Of a stretch of 64,000 nt of DNA, positions 16,224 through 23,920 are shown one piece after another; within the stretch, counting starts at the first letter, position 1; each line of letters starts with the position of its first letter. Origin of the DNA: Ureibacillus acetophenoni (lineage in GTDB: Bacteria > Bacillota > Bacilli > Bacillales_A > Planococcaceae); assembly GCF_900220965.1 (NCBI RefSeq), contig NZ_OBQC01000008.1, positions 105,440-169,439 on the forward strand, in the 5' to 3' direction. A model generated the notes under the pieces. The model was not told the DNA's origin, made no database searches, and worked only from the letters and a program-made list of their open reading frames with translations. The position numbers were made by a program, and so were the translations under genes.

Positions 16224-16724
16224 ATGATGTTTTCAATTGGGGATACAGTATTTTATGGAGCACATGGCGTATGCATTGTTGAAGATATTCAGGATCAAAA
16301 TTTTTTTGGTAATACAAAAGCTTACTATATTTTACGTTCGTTCCACGATACAACTTTAAAACTGTTTCATCCTGTTAAATCGGAGGATTCGAAACTAACA
16401 CCCATTGCTTCCAAAGAAAAGGCAGAATTACTATTAGATACATTTAAAAATCCGCCAGATGAATGGAATGATCGTGCAACGGAGCGTACAAACAATTATC
16501 ATAAAATTATAGAATCGAACAATCATTTTATGATTGCTCAAATGGTCAATACGATTTTAAGAAAGAAAAATGAGTTGGATCAAGAAGGTAAGAAATTAGC
16601 GAGCCAAGAGCTACAAATTTTAAAACAAGTAACCCCTATTTTACACAAAGAGCTTTCTGTCAGTTTAGAAATAACTGTCGAAGATGTGGCAAACAGAATT
16701 GAAGAAATTATTGTGAAACATTAA
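16224..16724 (+). CDS. CarD-family transcriptional regulator (YdeB-like)
   Basis: A 166-aa protein. The first ~60 residues (MFSIGDTVFYGAHGVCIVEDI) match the CarD/TRCF RNA-polymerase-interaction domain. The rest is alpha-helical, as in CarD. CarD proteins bind the RNAP beta subunit and stabilise open complexes, often at rRNA promoters. The start may be 16224 or 16227 (ATGATG after AAGGAGAT). Monocistronic with a terminator downstream. Confidence 0.87.
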   Translation: MMFSIGDTVFYGAHGVCIVEDIQDQNFFGNTKAYYILRSFHDTTLKLFHPVKSEDSKLTPIASKEKAELLLDTFKNPPDEWNDRATERTNNYHKIIESNNHFMIAQMVNTILRKKNELDQEGKKLASQELQILKQVTPILHKELSVSLEITVEDVANRIEEIIVKH

Positions 16725-16732
16725 CTTTTACA

Positions 16733-16767
16733 GGGCATTTCAAAATAGAAATGCTCTTTTTATTTTT
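16733..16767 (+). terminator. carD-like gene terminator
   Basis: GGGCATTTC pairs with GAAATGCTC (one G-T), followed by TTTTTATTTTT. Confidence 0.75.
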
Positions 16768-16786
16768 AAAAATTATAGGCAAGTGA

Positions 16787-17203
16787 TTATTTTACTTCCC
16801 ATAACCCCTTGCCATCAATAATATGTTGGATACCTTCTTCACAAACTCCATAAGATCTCCAATTACAAGTTTCGCAAACAGTTTGAATGTCCATTGGAAC
16901 AACAAATTTTTTTACCCGTTGCTCAATTTCTTGCCACTTTAGTTTTTCTCCGATCATGAGCCCCATTTTTTCTAATATCACTGCATCTCTAATATAAATA
17001 TTTTCATTTTTACAATGGTACTCTCCGGAATTCGGATACTTTTCGCATAATTGGTCAGGTCCCTCAACTATTTCCACAAAAGTTTCGGGATGACTTCTCA
17101 ATGTTTGATGTAATTTTGTCATGTTCTCTACATAATCTTTTGAGTAGCCCATGCCACGATATCCTAATAGGCAAAATAGGTGATGACCTCGTAATTGAAT
17201 CAT
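16787..17203 (-). CDS. DUF1284 domain protein
   Basis: A 138-aa protein starting MIQLRGHHLFCLLGYRGMGY, the signature of DUF1284, a predicted iron-sulfur-binding domain. Cysteines at CEKYPNSGEYHC and CETCNWRSYGVC could ligate a cluster. Start ATG 17203 with GGGGGAAAATTT. The function is unknown. No operon partner. Confidence 0.82.
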   Translation of the reverse strand: MIQLRGHHLFCLLGYRGMGYSKDYVENMTKLHQTLRSHPETFVEIVEGPDQLCEKYPNSGEYHCKNENIYIRDAVILEKMGLMIGEKLKWQEIEQRVKKFVVPMDIQTVCETCNWRSYGVCEEGIQHIIDGKGLWEVK

Positions 17204-17467
17204 AAATTTTCCCCCTAGTTGAATTGTGTGTTAACTATTGTTTTAATTTGGTTAACTAATAGTTTTATAGTAACATACTAAGAATGAAAAGAAATAGAAG
17301 ATTATACTCGAAATACTGGGATGTCTAATGAATATCCAGTGTCTAGCATATATTATTCAAATCATTATTTAACAAATAATCTTATGACAAGCAATGAGTT
17401 AAATCTTCATGTTTCCAGAAAATAGTAAAAATGCAGGGTGATATGATGATATTTTGCGGTGAAATAC
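17204..17467. other. Gene-free spacer
   Basis: AT-rich spacer upstream of the DUF1284 gene (minus) and beyond the ykuK terminator. I see no ORF, RNA motif or repeat in it. Confidence 0.6.
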
Positions 17468-17500
17468 AAAAAGAGCGGATCTCCACCTGAGAATCCGCCT
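17468..17500 (-). terminator. ykuK terminator
   Basis: GCGGAT (17475-17480) pairs with ATCCGC (17493-17498). The minus strand then reads CTCTTTTTG. Confidence 0.7.
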
Positions 17501-17536
17501 ATAAGGTTTTGATTGAATTGGAAGCTTTGGAGGATA

Positions 17537-18061
17537 TTATTTCGTAAATCGATTAGCGTAACTACTTGCAACAAAGGAGTGCGGCTTAATTTTTGCTTCT
17601 AAACCTATGGATTTCATGCGCGATATCATTTCGTTAACAAAAATACGAGTTTTGTTTCGGTTACCGGACCCGATATCAATATGACCTTCAATTGTGAAGC
17701 TTGCGCCTTTATAAATATGAGGTAACACGATATCAATTAATTGATCTTTTTTCTCTCTTGTAAATAACGATACAACCTCTTCCGTTAAAGAAGTTTCATA
17801 GGATATGCGTTCATGTAAATTGGTCATTTTTCTATGAACGATCACTTTACGAAAACACGCCCAAACACCTTTTCGTTCTTGTTGAATGACAATCCCAGTG
17901 ATAAATTTCGTTAACCTTCCATGGACTTGAGAATCGGTTCCAAACATTAACCGGAAATTACCGGTTGGATCTTTCTCCATAAATTGAATGATATGACGGA
18001 AAACTTGGTCAAAAGACATTCTCTTATCGCTAAGATTTTGAAAGGTACTATTATTTTCCAT
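17537..18061 (-). CDS. ykuK: YkuK family RNase H-like protein (DUF458)
   Basis: A 174-aa protein with FRLMFGTDSQVHG near the N-terminus and GHIDIGSGNRNKTR in the C-terminal half, as in the YkuK/DUF458 family, predicted to have an RNase H-like fold with acidic residues (D in GTDSQ, D in IDIG) as possible catalytic sites. Function is uncertain. Start ATG 18061 with AGAAAGGTAGG. Own terminator downstream. Confidence 0.82.
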   Translation of the reverse strand: MENNSTFQNLSDKRMSFDQVFRHIIQFMEKDPTGNFRLMFGTDSQVHGRLTKFITGIVIQQERKGVWACFRKVIVHRKMTNLHERISYETSLTEEVVSLFTREKKDQLIDIVLPHIYKGASFTIEGHIDIGSGNRNKTRIFVNEMISRMKSIGLEAKIKPHSFVASSYANRFTK

Positions 18062-18215
18062 ATGTTGCCTACCTTTCTGTTTTAGTAAGCTATTAATAAA
18101 GCTTATTCATGTAATGTGTAAAAAAATTAGTCAAATAAATGAAAATGCTCGCGAAATTGTATGAATTAGTGGAATTTGCTCATGTTAAATTCAAAAAATG
18201 GAATGAGGTTTAAGT

Positions 18216-18932
18216 ATGATTGCTACAAATTTAATCAAAGTTTTCATTGGTTTTAGCACATTATTTACATACTTTGATTTTGAGCAACCATCGAACATGA
18301 TGGAAGTAAGCGAGTTAGTTGAGACATCCGTGTTCGTCGAATCTAATACTTATAAAGAGGAATTTTTAGTTTATCCCCAAGTAACAAATATGAACGATCA
18401 AAAAGCTCAGGGGAAAATAAATGAAGTGTTTAAAACGCAAATTAAATCCTCTTATGAAGGTTATTTGAAGTTAAAAGACGACATGGAAAAGTTTAAAGGA
18501 GAAGAAAAAAAGCATTGTGAAGAATTCCCGTACTCTTGTGAGTATAGTTACATTACTCGATTTGAAGTTATGTTCAACCAAGATGGTAAGCTGAGTATTT
18601 TATTCTATGATTCAATATATTCTGGTGGGGCCCATGGAATTGAAACGGTTGCAACTTATAATTTTGATACTAAAACAGGAGAACTTTACACACTAAAAGA
18701 CATTATTTCAAATGAATCAAAATTTGAGAGTTTAACTGAATATGCAAAGAAATTTATGAAAGACCATCAGGAACTCTTCTTTGATGAAAATATAATTGGG
18801 GAATTTAAGGTGAGTGAAGATACACAATTTTACTTTACTGAAAGTGGAATAGATTTAATCTTCCAACAGTACGAAGTAGCACCATACGCAGCAGGTCATC
18901 CGACGATTAGCATTCCAAATTCTGAATTATAA
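18216..18932 (+). CDS. DUF4163/DUF3298 (RsiV/PdaC-like) secreted or membrane-anchored protein
   Basis: A 238-aa protein. A short hydrophobic N-terminus (residues 4-19) is followed by a DUF4163 region (YPQVTNMNDQKAQGKINEVF) and a DUF3298 region (YSGGAHGIETVATYNFD, through FYFTESGIDLIFQQYEVAPYAAG). This pair occurs in the anti-sigma factor RsiV, which binds lysozyme, and in PdaC. Here no N-terminal sigma-binding segment or sigma gene is present, so it is probably a free extracytoplasmic protein of unknown ligand. GAGGTTTAAGT precedes the ATG. Confidence 0.8.
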   Translation: MIATNLIKVFIGFSTLFTYFDFEQPSNMMEVSELVETSVFVESNTYKEEFLVYPQVTNMNDQKAQGKINEVFKTQIKSSYEGYLKLKDDMEKFKGEEKKHCEEFPYSCEYSYITRFEVMFNQDGKLSILFYDSIYSGGAHGIETVATYNFDTKTGELYTLKDIISNESKFESLTEYAKKFMKDHQELFFDENIIGEFKVSEDTQFYFTESGIDLIFQQYEVAPYAAGHPTISIPNSEL

Positions 18933-18948
18933 TATAAACAGCGACTTA

Positions 18949-18986
18949 GCCATCTACACTAACTATCGGTGTGGATGGCATTTTTA
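18949..18986 (+). terminator. Terminator after the DUF3298 gene
   Basis: GCCATCTACAC pairs with GTGTGGATGGC (18969-18979, one G-T), then ATTTTT. Confidence 0.8.
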
Positions 18987-19050
18987 CATTTGTGATAGGA
19001 ACTTTATTAAGTAATAAAATATTTCTACTAGTTACCTTCGGAAGGGTGGA

Positions 19051-19225
19051 TTCTAATAACTCATTAATATTTTCTAATATCTCCTTTTGTTATTCTAATA
19101 AGTCATGGATTTTTTCTAATAACTTACTAAAAATAATAAGAATCTGAATTAGATTCTAATAATGGCTCCATTTATTCTAATAACTACATCAGATTTTCTA
19201 ATAAGTTACACTATTTCTCTAATAT
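19051..19225. repeat. 21-bp phased word array 2 (TTCTAATAA words)
   Basis: TTCTAAT occurs at 19051, 19072, 19093, 19114, 19154, 19175 and 19196, and a CTAAT core at 19219 is in phase. All spacings are 21 bp except one 40-bp step where a unit has decayed and lost 2 bp. The bases between the words vary. The array lies in the convergent gap between the DUF3298 gene and the tartrate dehydrogenase gene, 27 bp beyond the latter's terminator. Layout matches arrays 1 and 3, but the word is different. Confidence 0.85.
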
Positions 19226-19249
19226 CAAATTGTATAACCTTTCCAAACA

Positions 19250-19279
19250 TAAAAAAGACCCCTAAAGAAAGAGGTCTTA
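19250..19279 (-). terminator. Terminator of the tartrate dehydrogenase gene
   Basis: AAGACC (19255-19260) and GGTCTT (19273-19278) form the stem, and the minus strand continues TTTTTT. Confidence 0.7.
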
Positions 19280-19298
19280 CAAATAACATATTACTTAA

Positions 19299-20348
19299 TT
19301 ATAAATTTTTAATAATAGCATCTTTTACATCAGCAAGAGTAGATGTTCCACCTAAATCGCCAGTTTTAATACCTGAAGCAAGTGTTTTTTCAATGGAATT
19401 TAGAATACGAGTTCCCGCCTCGTGATGTCCTAAGAAATCTAGCATCATCTTGCCTGTCCATATTTGGCCGATTGGATTTGCAATTCCTTTTCCTGCAATA
19501 TCAGGTGCAGAACCGTGAACAGGTTCGAACATAGAAGGATATTCACGTTCAATATTTAAGTTAGCAGCAGGTGCAATTCCAATACTTCCCATAATAGCTC
19601 CACCTAAATCAGTTAAAATATCACCAAATAAATTAGATGCAACAATTACATCCAGTGTTTCTGGTTTCATAACCATATAGGCAGCTAAAGCATCAATATG
19701 ATTAGATACTGAATTAATTTCAGGGTAGTCTTTTTTTACACTGTTAAAGACTTCATCCCAAAATGGCATAGAATGGGTAAGTCCATTGGATTTTGTTGCA
19801 CTTGTTACATGACCTTTTGTGTTTTTCGCTAATTCAAAAGCATAACGCATCGCTCTTTCGGTACCTTTTCTAGTAAATACTGCATTTTGAATTGCAATCT
19901 CATCCGCTCCACTATGAATACGACCACCACTATCTGAATATTCACCTTCGGAATTTTCACGTACAACGGTAATATTAAAGTTTTGTGGGTTTTTTAAAGG
20001 AGACTCCAATCCAGCTAATAGTTTAGCAGGACGAACATTGATAGATTGTTTCATTTCACGACGGATTTTAATTAATAACCCCCAAAGGGAAATATGATCA
20101 GGTACTAGATGAGGCATACCAACTGCGCCTAAAAAGATTTGATCAAATTTTTTTAATGTTTCAATTCCGTCCTCGGGCATCATTACACCATGCTCTAAGT
20201 AATACTCACATCCCCAAGGGAAATAGGTCCATTCAAATTGGAAACTTCCATCAATTACGGCGATTTTATCTAAAACTTCAATTGCTGCAGGTACTACTTC
20301 TAATCCAATTCCATCTCCAGGAATTACGGCGATTTTATATGTATTCAT
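19299..20348 (-). CDS. Tartrate / D-malate dehydrogenase (isopropylmalate dehydrogenase family)
   Basis: A 349-aa NAD-dependent beta-hydroxyacid oxidative decarboxylase. It begins YKIAVIPGDGIGLEVVPAA and contains SLWGLLIKIRREMKQSINVRP, the substrate loop typical of tartrate/D-malate dehydrogenases (TtuC, DmlA/YcsA) rather than LeuB, and EPVHGSAPDIAGKGIANPIG for NAD binding. It converts D-malate or tartrate to decarboxylated keto acids. I chose ATG 20348 with AAGAGGTG rather than GTG 20357, which overlaps the RBS. A terminator separates it from dapA upstream. Confidence 0.88.
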   Translation of the reverse strand: MNTYKIAVIPGDGIGLEVVPAAIEVLDKIAVIDGSFQFEWTYFPWGCEYYLEHGVMMPEDGIETLKKFDQIFLGAVGMPHLVPDHISLWGLLIKIRREMKQSINVRPAKLLAGLESPLKNPQNFNITVVRENSEGEYSDSGGRIHSGADEIAIQNAVFTRKGTERAMRYAFELAKNTKGHVTSATKSNGLTHSMPFWDEVFNSVKKDYPEINSVSNHIDALAAYMVMKPETLDVIVASNLFGDILTDLGGAIMGSIGIAPAANLNIEREYPSMFEPVHGSAPDIAGKGIANPIGQIWTGKMMLDFLGHHEAGTRILNSIEKTLASGIKTGDLGGTSTLADVKDAIIKNL

Positions 20349-20419
20349 TAATGACACCTCTTTCAGGAATATTTTGACTATTAGAACAATTATAAGTGTA
20401 AAGGAAAAATAAATAAATA

Positions 20420-20458
20420 CAAAAAAGAGAGTGGGAGATTATTCACCCACTCTAAAGA
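20420..20458 (-). terminator. dapA terminator
   Basis: AGAGTGGG pairs with CCCACTCT across 10 nt. The minus strand then reads a T run. Confidence 0.85.
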
Positions 20459-20465
20459 AAGGTTT

Positions 20466-21356
20466 CTATAATAGAATTTCGTCTTTTAAGTATTGTGCCA
20501 ACACTGATTGTAATGTATTTAACTCGTTCTCATTTAACGGTACCATTGGAAGGCGGACACCACCAACAGGAATACCATTTAAATTTAACGCAGCTTTTAC
20601 AGATGTCGGATTTGGTGTAGCAAATAAAACATTCATTATTGGAAGAAGTCTACGATGATCACGAGCTGCTTCTTGGAAGTTTCCAAGTTGGAATTTTTTA
20701 ATCATCGCTTGCATTTCATTTCCAATAATATGTGAGGATACAGAGATTACACCAGTACCACCAATCGATAGAACAGGAATAGTCAATCCATCATCACCAC
20801 TATATAAAGAAAAATCTTCAGGAGTTCTTTCAATCATTTCAGCCATTGCACTTAAATTTCCACTAGCTTCTTTAATAGCAACGATGTTTTTAATTTTTGA
20901 TAGTTCAACAACTGTTTCAACAGCTAAATTAACAACACTTCTACCTGGAATATTGTATAAAATGATAGGCAATGTAGTTGCTTCCGCAATTGCTTTAAAG
21001 TGTTGGAACATTCCTTCTTGGGAAGGTTTGTTGTAGTAAGGTGTTACAAGCATGATGCCGTCAACGCCAGCATTTTCTGCTTGCTTTGTTAGTTCGATTG
21101 AAGCTCTTGTGTTGTATGAACCAGTGCCTGCAATAACAGGAATACGTCCATCTACTACTTTTACTGCAAATCTAAATAATTGTACTTTTTCCTCGTCTGA
21201 TAACGTTGGAGATTCTCCAGTCGTTCCAGAAACAACTAAACCATCAGTACCGTTTGCGATTAGATAATTAATTAAGTTTTCAGTTGCGTTCCAATCGATT
21301 TCACCGTTATTCTCGAAAGGAGTTACCATTGCCGTTAAAATTCTTCCAAAGTTCAT
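20466..21356 (-). CDS. dapA: 4-hydroxy-tetrahydrodipicolinate synthase
   Basis: A 296-aa DapA. It has the pyruvate-binding GTTGES loop (Thr45/46), YYNKPSQEGM, the catalytic Tyr134 in IILYNIPGRS and the Schiff-base Lys162 in AIKEASG. It condenses pyruvate with aspartate semialdehyde, feeding lysine, cell-wall diaminopimelate and, in the mother cell, dipicolinic acid. ATG 21356 follows GTGGAGAAGAA. It is a single-gene transcript controlled by the upstream lysine riboswitch and ended by its own terminator. asd and dapG are not adjacent, unlike in B. subtilis. Confidence 0.95.
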   Translation of the reverse strand: MNFGRILTAMVTPFENNGEIDWNATENLINYLIANGTDGLVVSGTTGESPTLSDEEKVQLFRFAVKVVDGRIPVIAGTGSYNTRASIELTKQAENAGVDGIMLVTPYYNKPSQEGMFQHFKAIAEATTLPIILYNIPGRSVVNLAVETVVELSKIKNIVAIKEASGNLSAMAEMIERTPEDFSLYSGDDGLTIPVLSIGGTGVISVSSHIIGNEMQAMIKKFQLGNFQEAARDHRRLLPIMNVLFATPNPTSVKAALNLNGIPVGGVRLPMVPLNENELNTLQSVLAQYLKDEILL

Positions 21357-21417
21357 TTCTTCTCCACATCCTTAACTTTTTTTAGAAAATAGAGGGAGAA
21401 GGGCGTTACAGTAAACG

Positions 21418-21450
21418 CAAAAAAGCAACAACGAGGGTTCGCTGTTGCTT
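21418..21450 (-). terminator. Riboswitch expression-platform terminator
   Basis: AAGCAACA (21423-21430) pairs with TGTTGCTT (21443-21450). On the minus strand it is followed by TTTTTTGCG. It lies between the lysine aptamer and the dapA start, as expected for transcriptional control. Confidence 0.85.
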
Positions 21451-21475
21451 AGAAATAAAGTTCATTTCCTTCGCG

Positions 21476-21650
21476 TAAGATAGCCCTCCACATAGTTTCC
21501 TATATGACAATCCTGCACTTATTCAATGCAGAACCAGCTTCAAGAACAATGAGGTTTCTTGAAACTTCGGCAAATTCCCCTTTCCACAATCATCAGCGGA
21601 TCTCATTATCCTCCAACCGTGTACTAATGGTTTTTGCGCCTCTATCCTTA
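21476..21650 (-). promoter_or_regulatory. Lysine riboswitch (L box)
   Basis: On the minus strand the block begins GATAGAGGCGC (21646-21636) and ends GTGGAGGGCTATCTT. In between are GAAAGGGGAATTTGCCGAAG, a TTTCAAGAAACCTC/TTCTTGAAGC arm and the kissing-loop-type arm GGTTCTGCATT...GTGCAGGATTGTCA. These are the conserved blocks of the L box. Lysine binding should favour the terminator at 21418-21450 and shut off dapA. Confidence 0.93.
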
Positions 21651-21840
21651 CTTCAAAATTTGAAATAAGAAATTATATAATTAACCAAATGATACCCCTT
21701 TTCAAATTGAAAAGCAATAGCGAAAAATGTCTAAAAACAAATAATGAAAAATAATATTTATATTTTACTGAATAGTTAGACAAACAATGTGTGAAAATTT
21801 TATAGAAATATTACTTATTTATGTATGGAACTTTTAATTT
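21651..21840. other. AT-rich spacer, dapA promoter region
   Basis: No ORF. It must contain the minus-strand dapA promoter upstream of the riboswitch, but I cannot pick hexamers with confidence. Confidence 0.4.
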
Positions 21841-22296
21841 TCACTTTTTCAATTTGACGAAGTATTGAATAGTAGTCCCGATAATAATTAATAGGACAAC
21901 TAATATGGCGATATATTGAAAATTTAATACGAGTAATTGCCATCCATTCTTTACTGCAAAAATTAAATCGATAAAAACAAGATGAGCAATTAATATTAAG
22001 AGAAGTTTGTTTAATCTAGAATCATGTTTTGAAACGATAGCTTTTCCCATTTGAAATAACAATCCTATTAAGATTATTACCCCTGTAAATATTAATAGGG
22101 TAGGTAAGAGCAAATTCCAAAGAAAACTAATTTGATCATTCCCATTAAAAACTAGATCTACTAAAGAATTTCCCGATTCAATTTCGCCCATTATCGGTTT
22201 GGATAACCATCTTGATAAAATTACCATTAAAAATGTAAAGGCTAGTCCAATAGAATAAACAACTAAATCAAAACTATCCTGGCTTTTTTTAACCAA
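21841..22296 (-). CDS. Four-helix integral membrane protein of unknown function
   Basis: About 151 aa, with four hydrophobic segments (roughly residues 12-32, 55-80, 92-110 and 118-142 of the chosen protein). I do not recognise the family. The start is TTG 22296 (MVKKSQDSF) with GAGAGGAG 8 nt upstream; the longer TTG start at 22314 would place that RBS inside the coding region. No catalytic motif is visible. It stands alone. Confidence 0.6.
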   Translation of the reverse strand: MVKKSQDSFDLVVYSIGLAFTFLMVILSRWLSKPIMGEIESGNSLVDLVFNGNDQISFLWNLLLPTLLIFTGVIILIGLLFQMGKAIVSKHDSRLNKLLLILIAHLVFIDLIFAVKNGWQLLVLNFQYIAILVVLLIIIGTTIQYFVKLKK

Positions 22297-22314
22297 TAAG
22301 TTCTCTCCTCTCAA

Positions 22315-22543
22315 ATCCCAATGACCTTAGTAATTTAATGTATGTTGAGATGATCGTAATTAAAACGAAAGAATGAGTGATGTAGAACTCTTTTTAGTCA
22401 ATTTTTAAAGTTAAAATTAACATTTCATAACGAATGTTGTTTTTAATAATGTATGAACTAATTATCTACTATTAATAGATAAGAACAATGGATTGCTGAT
22501 TATTCATAACTATTGCATTTATTTAATGATGTATTAAAAAAAG
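22315..22543. other. AT-rich spacer before the SASP gene
   Basis: No ORF or RNA motif recognised. It should contain the forespore promoter of the SASP gene. Confidence 0.4.
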
Positions 22544-22575
22544 CCTCCTTGTGCATTCTAAATGACACAAGGAGG
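22544..22575 (+). promoter_or_regulatory. Inverted repeat sequestering the SASP ribosome binding site
   Basis: CCTCCTTGTG (22544-22553) is the exact reverse complement of CACAAGGAGG (22566-22575), which contains the SASP RBS AAGGAGG. The hairpin has a 12-nt loop and no T run, so it is not a terminator. Confidence 0.65.
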
Positions 22576-22584
22576 TGAAAGAAA

Positions 22585-22797
22585 ATGGCTTCTAACAACA
22601 GCAGTTCAAATAAGTTAGTATTTCCTGGGGCACAAGCAGCAGTAGATCAAATGAAATATGAAATTGCACAAGAGTTTGGTGTTCAGTTATCAGCAGATAA
22701 TTCTTCACGCGCTAACGGATCAGTAGGTGGAGAGATTACCAAACGCCTTGTGCAAATGGCTGAAGCACAATTAAGAGGTAGAACTCCAAGCGAATAA
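22585..22797 (+). CDS. Alpha/beta-type small acid-soluble spore protein
   Basis: A 70-aa SASP with the two conserved family blocks: [11 protein letters not shown] (containing the GPR protease cleavage site within YEIAQE) and [15 protein letters not shown]. These proteins saturate spore DNA, convert it to an A-like form and protect it from UV and heat. They are degraded to amino acids during germination. The very strong RBS AAGGAGGTG is inside a perfect inverted repeat. A terminator follows directly. Confidence 0.97.
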   Translation: MASNNSSSNKLVFPGAQAAVDQMKYEIAQEFGVQLSADNSSRANGSVGGEITKRLVQMAEAQLRGRTPSE

Positions 22798-22807
22798 TAC
22801 TTTAACA

Positions 22808-22843
22808 ATGAGGTTGGTTCACATGTTGAATCAGCCTCTTTTT
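22808..22843 (+). terminator. SASP gene terminator
   Basis: GAGGTTGGTTC pairs with GAATCAGCCTC (two G-T pairs), followed by five T. Confidence 0.75.
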
Positions 22844-22878
22844 ACGAATTTATTTGTTAGCTAAGTTATCGCCAAATA

Positions 22879-23802
22879 TTAACGAACATATTCACTTTCA
22901 ATGGAAGAAATTTTTTCGTATAACATTTTGTTGACTGGAACTTCAATACCATGTTTTTTCGCGTATTTTAAAACTGTTCCTGAGAATAGTTCAACTTCGC
23001 TAAATCGTTTTGCATCAACATCTTGAGCCATTGATGGCTTACCATCAGGACTTAATGTTCCTAGCACTTTTAGCCAATAGTCCACATCATTCTCTGTTAA
23101 ACTAATTCCTTCCTTGTCCGCAATTTTGAGGACTTCACGCATTGCAGCAATCATTGTTTGACGCGCTTCACCTTCATTTTGTACCTCACCGTAGTTACTT
23201 TTATAAACCGCAACTGTTTGATTTACACCAACATTCAGCATAAATTTCCCCCATAATCGATGGTTCATGTTTGTATCAATTTCATGAGGAAGCTCAGTTT
23301 GTTTGAAAAACTTTTCAACAGCTTTCACATTTTCAGAAATAGTACCGGGTTCTTTATCGCCAAAGACTAGTATTCCTTTGTGTGCATATGTTAGTTCATT
23401 ATTTACTTTTACAGCATCCATTCCTTGAGCGACACAATATAAAACGTTATCAAACCCAAATGCTTGCCCAATCATTTCTTCGCTTATTATTCCATTCAAG
23501 GCTGACATAAAGATTGTATTCGGTCCTACATGGTTCTTTACAGAATGGATTGCGTCTTGTAATCCATCAAACTTAACCGTAAAAAGAATTAAATCAGAAG
23601 GTGAAACTGCACTCTCAGGTGTAACAAAATTGAAATTACAAAGTTCTCCGTTACAATAGATACCTGTTTTCTTATAACGATTGATACGGTCTTGATCGGC
23701 AATAATTCTTACATTATCTTTAGGTAATACATTTGAAAAGTGATGTGCGTACATAATGCCTAACGCACCTAAACCGATAATTGAAACAGTTTTAATCTCC
23801 AT
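22879..23802 (-). CDS. Ketopantoate reductase-family protein (2-dehydropantoate 2-reductase)
   Basis: A 307-aa PanE/ApbA-family protein. The N-terminal NADP-binding GLGALGIMYAHHF is followed by LILFTVKFDGLQDAI, ALNGIISEEMIG and the C-terminal helical block NHRLWGKFMLNVGVNQ with the catalytic lysine region. The family reduces 2-dehydropantoate for pantothenate synthesis, but many Bacillales carry several paralogues, and this copy is not next to panBCD. Start ATG 23802 with AAAGGTTG. Confidence 0.85.
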   Translation of the reverse strand: MEIKTVSIIGLGALGIMYAHHFSNVLPKDNVRIIADQDRINRYKKTGIYCNGELCNFNFVTPESAVSPSDLILFTVKFDGLQDAIHSVKNHVGPNTIFMSALNGIISEEMIGQAFGFDNVLYCVAQGMDAVKVNNELTYAHKGILVFGDKEPGTISENVKAVEKFFKQTELPHEIDTNMNHRLWGKFMLNVGVNQTVAVYKSNYGEVQNEGEARQTMIAAMREVLKIADKEGISLTENDVDYWLKVLGTLSPDGKPSMAQDVDAKRFSEVELFSGTVLKYAKKHGIEVPVNKMLYEKISSIESEYVR

Positions 23803-23859
23803 TTAATCGCAACCTTTCCACGAAAGTTTATGTATTGAAATAAGTGTATCATATGAAAA

Positions 23860-23915
23860 GTGCCAGGTACTCACACAATTTAGAAACAATTCTGAATTGT
23901 GTGAGTACCTGGCAC
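23860..23915. repeat. REP-like palindromic element, copy 2
   Basis: The 21-bp arm 23860-23880 (starting GTGCCAGGTACTCACACA) is the exact reverse complement of 23895-23915, with a 14-nt loop. It shares GTGCCAGGTACTCA with copies at 3053 and 50258. It sits between two minus-strand genes, just after the Mrr-like gene stop. Confidence 0.85.
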
Positions 23916-23920
23916 CAATT

